DNA of 8,729 nt from contig MTLR01000063.1 of the NCBI GenBank assembly GCA_002010925.1, positions 236 to 8,964 of the forward strand. The letters are read 5' to 3'. Position 1 is the stretch's first letter; every line of letters begins with the position of its first letter. The DNA comes from Candidatus Bathyarchaeota archaeon JdFR-04. GTDB taxonomy: Archaea; Thermoproteota; Bathyarchaeia; Bathyarchaeales; UBA233. Position numbers and translations under genes: made by a program. The notes under the pieces were generated by a model. It was not told the origin of the DNA. It searched no databases and was given only the letters and a program-made list of their open reading frames with translations. Of this stretch, positions 6,717 through 8,729 are shown in pieces.

Positions 6717-7637
6717 ATGATATTAAAGTTCAAAACCGAGCAGAAGATCTTCCGGATAGGCAACGTCCAGATAGGTGGACAACCAGGGGAACTTCCAACA
6801 ACACTGATTGGAGCTATATTTTATGATAGACATAAGATAGTATGGAACATAAAGCAAGGGCTTTTCAACAAAGAGGCTGCCGAGCAACTGATTCAAACTC
6901 AAGAAGAGCTTTCAGAGAAAACAGGGGTTCCATGCATGGTAGATGTAGTTGCAGCCACTCCAACCGCCATGCGAAGATATTTGGACTTCGTAGCTGAAAT
7001 AACTCAAGCCCCTATACTTGTCGACAGCACAACCGTCGAGGTGAAGATAGCCGGAATAAAACATGTCTCTGAAACAGGGCTAGCCCAACGCGTAATCTAC
7101 AATTCCATAAACTATCATATAACCAAAGAGGAAATAAACGCCCTAAAAGAAAACCAGATAAAAGCAGCAATAATCCTAGCCTACAACCCCCACAATGTCT
7201 GGCCAAAGGGGAGAATAGAACTCTTAAAAGGGAACAGCTCAGAAAGGGGGTTACTAGCCGTAACTAAAGAAGCAGGCATTGAAAAAGTGTTAGTGGACGC
7301 CGCTGTGTTGGATGTTCCAAGCATCTCATTAGCAGCTGAAGCAGTAAAACTCGTTAAAGAAGAATTTGGGCTGCCAAGTGGCGGTGCTCCAGCCAACGCT
7401 GTAGCGGAATGGAAAAGGGTTAAGGAAATCAGCCGAGACGCCAGGAAGGTATGTATTGCAAACGCATCCACAGTCATGCAATATGCTGGGGCAGACTTCA
7501 TCCTCTACGGCCCAATAAGAAACGCACCACTAGTGTTTCCAGCCGTGGCGATGACTGACGCTTTAATCGCTTACGCTTCTAGGTTGAAGGGCATACCTCC
7601 CAGAACAAGAAATCATCCCTTGTACAAAATTTTCTAA
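6717..7637 (+). CDS. mtrH: Tetrahydromethanopterin S-methyltransferase subunit H (stand-alone)
   Basis: MtrH is the cytosolic TIM-barrel subunit that moves a methyl group between tetrahydromethanopterin and the cobalt of a corrinoid. The 306-residue product is full length for the family. Visible landmarks are GGQPGELPTTLIGAIFY (20-36), VDSTTVEVKIAGIKH (102-116), YNSINYHI (128-135), GGAPANAVAEW (222-232) and the C-terminal block NAPLVFPAVAMTDALIAYAS (269-288). The ATG at 6717 follows GAGG by seven bases. None of mtrA-G or mcr is visible on either side. In archaea without Mcr, lone MtrH homologues are thought to work with separate corrinoid proteins and substrate methyltransferases, feeding methyl groups into the archaeal Wood-Ljungdahl branch; that role here is inference. 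The upstream neighbour trpB2 is co-oriented but probably separately transcribed. Confidence 0.92.
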   Translation: MILKFKTEQKIFRIGNVQIGGQPGELPTTLIGAIFYDRHKIVWNIKQGLFNKEAAEQLIQTQEELSEKTGVPCMVDVVAATPTAMRRYLDFVAEITQAPILVDSTTVEVKIAGIKHVSETGLAQRVIYNSINYHITKEEINALKENQIKAAIILAYNPHNVWPKGRIELLKGNSSERGLLAVTKEAGIEKVLVDAAVLDVPSISLAAEAVKLVKEEFGLPSGGAPANAVAEWKRVKEISRDARKVCIANASTVMQYAGADFILYGPIRNAPLVFPAVAMTDALIAYASRLKGIPPRTRNHPLYKIF

Positions 7638-7648
7638 ACAAAACTAAC
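7634..7648 (-). terminator. Possible T-rich terminator after the MoaD-like gene
   Basis: On the minus strand the sequence just past the MoaD-like stop reads GTTAGTTTTGTTTAG, a T-rich stretch 20-34 bases downstream that reaches into the end of mtrH. No hairpin is obvious. It is a weak candidate for archaeal oligo-T termination. Confidence 0.22.
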
Positions 7649-7667
7649 AGAGTAAGGGGAGAAGCGG

Positions 7668-7892
7668 TTATCCGCCGCCCACCATTTGCATTATCATAAT
7701 TTCGTCCTTGTCGAGCACTTTTGATTTCAATGTTGCAGGAGTTCCATTTATTAGGATTATCAATCGTTCCTTGTCCATATTATTCGGAAAAGAGAAAAGC
7801 TCTTCTATCCGTACCGGTTTTTCGATGTTAACCGTTTTTTCCCTATAACCGAAAACTTCGGCGATGTACCCTATCAGCCTTATCTTCACCAT
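7668..7892 (-). CDS. MoaD/ThiS-family small sulfur-carrier protein
   Basis: This 74-residue ubiquitin-fold protein ends in VGGG, giving the C-terminal Gly-Gly that is adenylated and thiocarboxylated in sulfur carriers. The N-terminal MVKIRLIGYIAEVFGYREKT forms the expected beta hairpin and first helix of the MoaD fold, and ILINGTPATL with DKDEIMIMQMVGGG matches the ThiS/MoaD tail. Its ATG at 7892 lies seven bases after the stop of the aldehyde oxidoreductase gene and is preceded by AAAGGGAC, so the two genes are likely co-translated. The pairing suggests sulfur delivery for the tungstopterin cofactor of that enzyme. ThiS for thiamine or another carrier role cannot be excluded by sequence alone. 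It converges with mtrH, with only 30 bases between the stops. Confidence 0.85.
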   Translation of the reverse strand: MVKIRLIGYIAEVFGYREKTVNIEKPVRIEELFSFPNNMDKERLIILINGTPATLKSKVLDKDEIMIMQMVGGG

Positions 7893-7899
7893 GTCCCTT

Positions 7900-8729
7900 T
7901 CACGGAGTCAACGTTACATGATTAGAAAGTTGCTGCGCCACATCTGCTAAGCCCAGTTTTTCTAAGGTCGTTTTTGTTGGAATTCCCCTTCTATCCCATC
8001 CTCGTTTGGTATAATACATGTCTAGTAATGTATCAAATTTGGCTTTATCTAATACTGCTCCTTTGTATGGTCCTTTTGTTAGGGGTTCTTGGAACCATCT
8101 TATTGGTGGATGGTCCATTTGACGGCTCCAATTTTGAGCTTGTTCACGTATCCAGAAGGCCCTTATGAGGGCGTATATACGGTCAGCCAGCGTATACAGC
8201 AACTTTTCCAGCGGGATCTCTATCCCTGTGGCGGCTTTGAGTAGACGAGGATACCACTCTAGTTCGAAGCCTAGTTCTATCCATGGAAGCCTACAGCTTA
8301 CAAGAGATTCAAACATTCCTCCACGGATGCGTTGGAACTCTATTACCTTATCCACCTTTGCCTCCGTATAGCCAGTTCGGTCAGTCTTTATTTCCCATGC
8401 AATAACCCATGCTTCTTTATGGTGTGCCCCTATGGAGGATGTGGCGAAGGCTAGCGCCATCCCGGGAACCATGTGGCAGTCATAAGCCGAAACTTCCAGT
8501 CCTTTAATATGCATCGCCCAGCGGTACGAGTTTCCTCCAAGTTTTTGGCTTGCGGTTTTCACTCCTTCGGCTAGTAGATTACCGAGTTCACCCTTGCGAT
8601 AGGCAATTTCTTGAATTAGCGTTTTGGCTTTTTGGTAGTCGCCCCATTCTATTCCGTCTTTGATTAATCCTTTCTCTGTGGCTTCCATGGCGAATGCTAG
8701 AGTGTTGCCTAAGGATATGGTGTCTATTC
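7900..8729 (-). CDS. Aldehyde:ferredoxin oxidoreductase, C-terminal part (partial)
   Basis: AOR-family enzymes oxidise aldehydes to acids with a tungsten bis-pterin and a [4Fe-4S] cluster, passing electrons to ferredoxin. About 275 residues are visible. The frame continues to the right edge, so the Met at 8688 is internal: the codons before it read [20 protein letters not shown], a family block (DTIS-GN-IAFAMECYEKG) that belongs inside the protein. Further landmarks are KGLEVSAYD, then [19 protein letters not shown] in place of the usual GMGLGYATSNRGxCH, and ESLVSC (codon for Cys at 8295-8293), probably the distal cluster ligand. The C-terminal [18 protein letters not shown] and [14 protein letters not shown] are typical. 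The N-terminal domain and the CxxCxxxC cluster motif lie outside the window. It is paired with the MoaD-like gene. The aldehyde substrate is unknown. Confidence 0.9.
   Translation of the reverse strand, partial: IDTISLGNTLAFAMEATEKGLIKDGIEWGDYQKAKTLIQEIAYRKGELGNLLAEGVKTASQKLGGNSYRWAMHIKGLEVSAYDCHMVPGMALAFATSSIGAHHKEAWVIAWEIKTDRTGYTEAKVDKVIEFQRIRGGMFESLVSCRLPWIELGFELEWYPRLLKAATGIEIPLEKLLYTLADRIYALIRAFWIREQAQNWSRQMDHPPIRWFQEPLTKGPYKGAVLDKAKFDTLLDMYYTKRGWDRRGIPTKTTLEKLGLADVAQQLSNHVTLTP

Noticed and set aside
8173..8197. GTATATAC and GTATAC close together
   Set aside because: Both fall inside the AOR coding sequence, in conserved helical residues, far from any start.
7900..8688. Reading the aldehyde oxidoreductase gene as a complete 262-residue protein starting at 8688
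   Set aside because: The frame stays open to the window edge and the upstream codons match an internal AOR block, so the gene is simply cut by the window.

Overview
The window looks like a piece of an archaeal chromosome, most likely from an uncultured Thermoproteota lineage such as Bathyarchaeia. The lineage call is inference. It rests on archaeal-type proteins (a TrpB2-class tryptophan synthase beta subunit, a TrpY-like HTH-ACT regulator, an MtrH methyltransferase, a RecJ-like DHH protein, a tungsten aldehyde oxidoreductase with a MoaD-like partner), on short AT-rich spacers with TATA-like boxes, and on a mixture of Shine-Dalgarno (SD) and apparently SD-less starts. No rRNA, tRNA, CRISPR array, insertion sequence or phage gene is visible, and no gene-free stretch exceeds about 190 bases.

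Positions 1-5064 are all minus strand. Read in the direction of transcription, the order is: a TrpY-like regulator (5064-4561), a spacer with an orphan SD sequence, a DHH-family phosphoesterase (about 4377-3181), purF (3081-1570), purD (1525-116), and the first 37 codons of a HAD-superfamily protein (113 to the window edge) that begins two bases after the purD stop. PurF and PurD catalyse the first two steps of de novo purine synthesis. The HAD protein is almost certainly translated from the same message as PurD.

Positions 5065-5188 form a divergent control region between the regulator and trpB2 (5189-6580, plus strand). It carries a perfect inverted repeat, TGTATA-AAAA-TATACA, and a second imperfect one ending in GTATAC. 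Both resemble the TGTACA boxes recognised by TrpY of Methanothermobacter, a regulator known to control its own gene, the trp operon and trpB2. The arrangement therefore looks like a compact tryptophan-responsive switch.

A 136-base spacer with a TATA-like box, a 6-1-6 dyad and an 8-base direct repeat leads into mtrH (6717-7637, plus). This is a complete tetrahydromethanopterin methyltransferase subunit H with no other mtr or mcr gene visible, which suggests a role in methyl-group transfer into the archaeal C1 pathway rather than membrane-bound Mtr. Converging on it from the right edge are an incomplete aldehyde:ferredoxin oxidoreductase gene (7900 to the edge, minus) and a small MoaD/ThiS-like gene (7668-7892, minus), which fit a tungstopterin oxidoreductase and a sulfur carrier for its cofactor.

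The points most worth following are the TrpY/TRP-box-like switch, the stand-alone mtrH with its structured leader, the divergent PurF, and the substituted metal and substrate motifs in the DHH protein.
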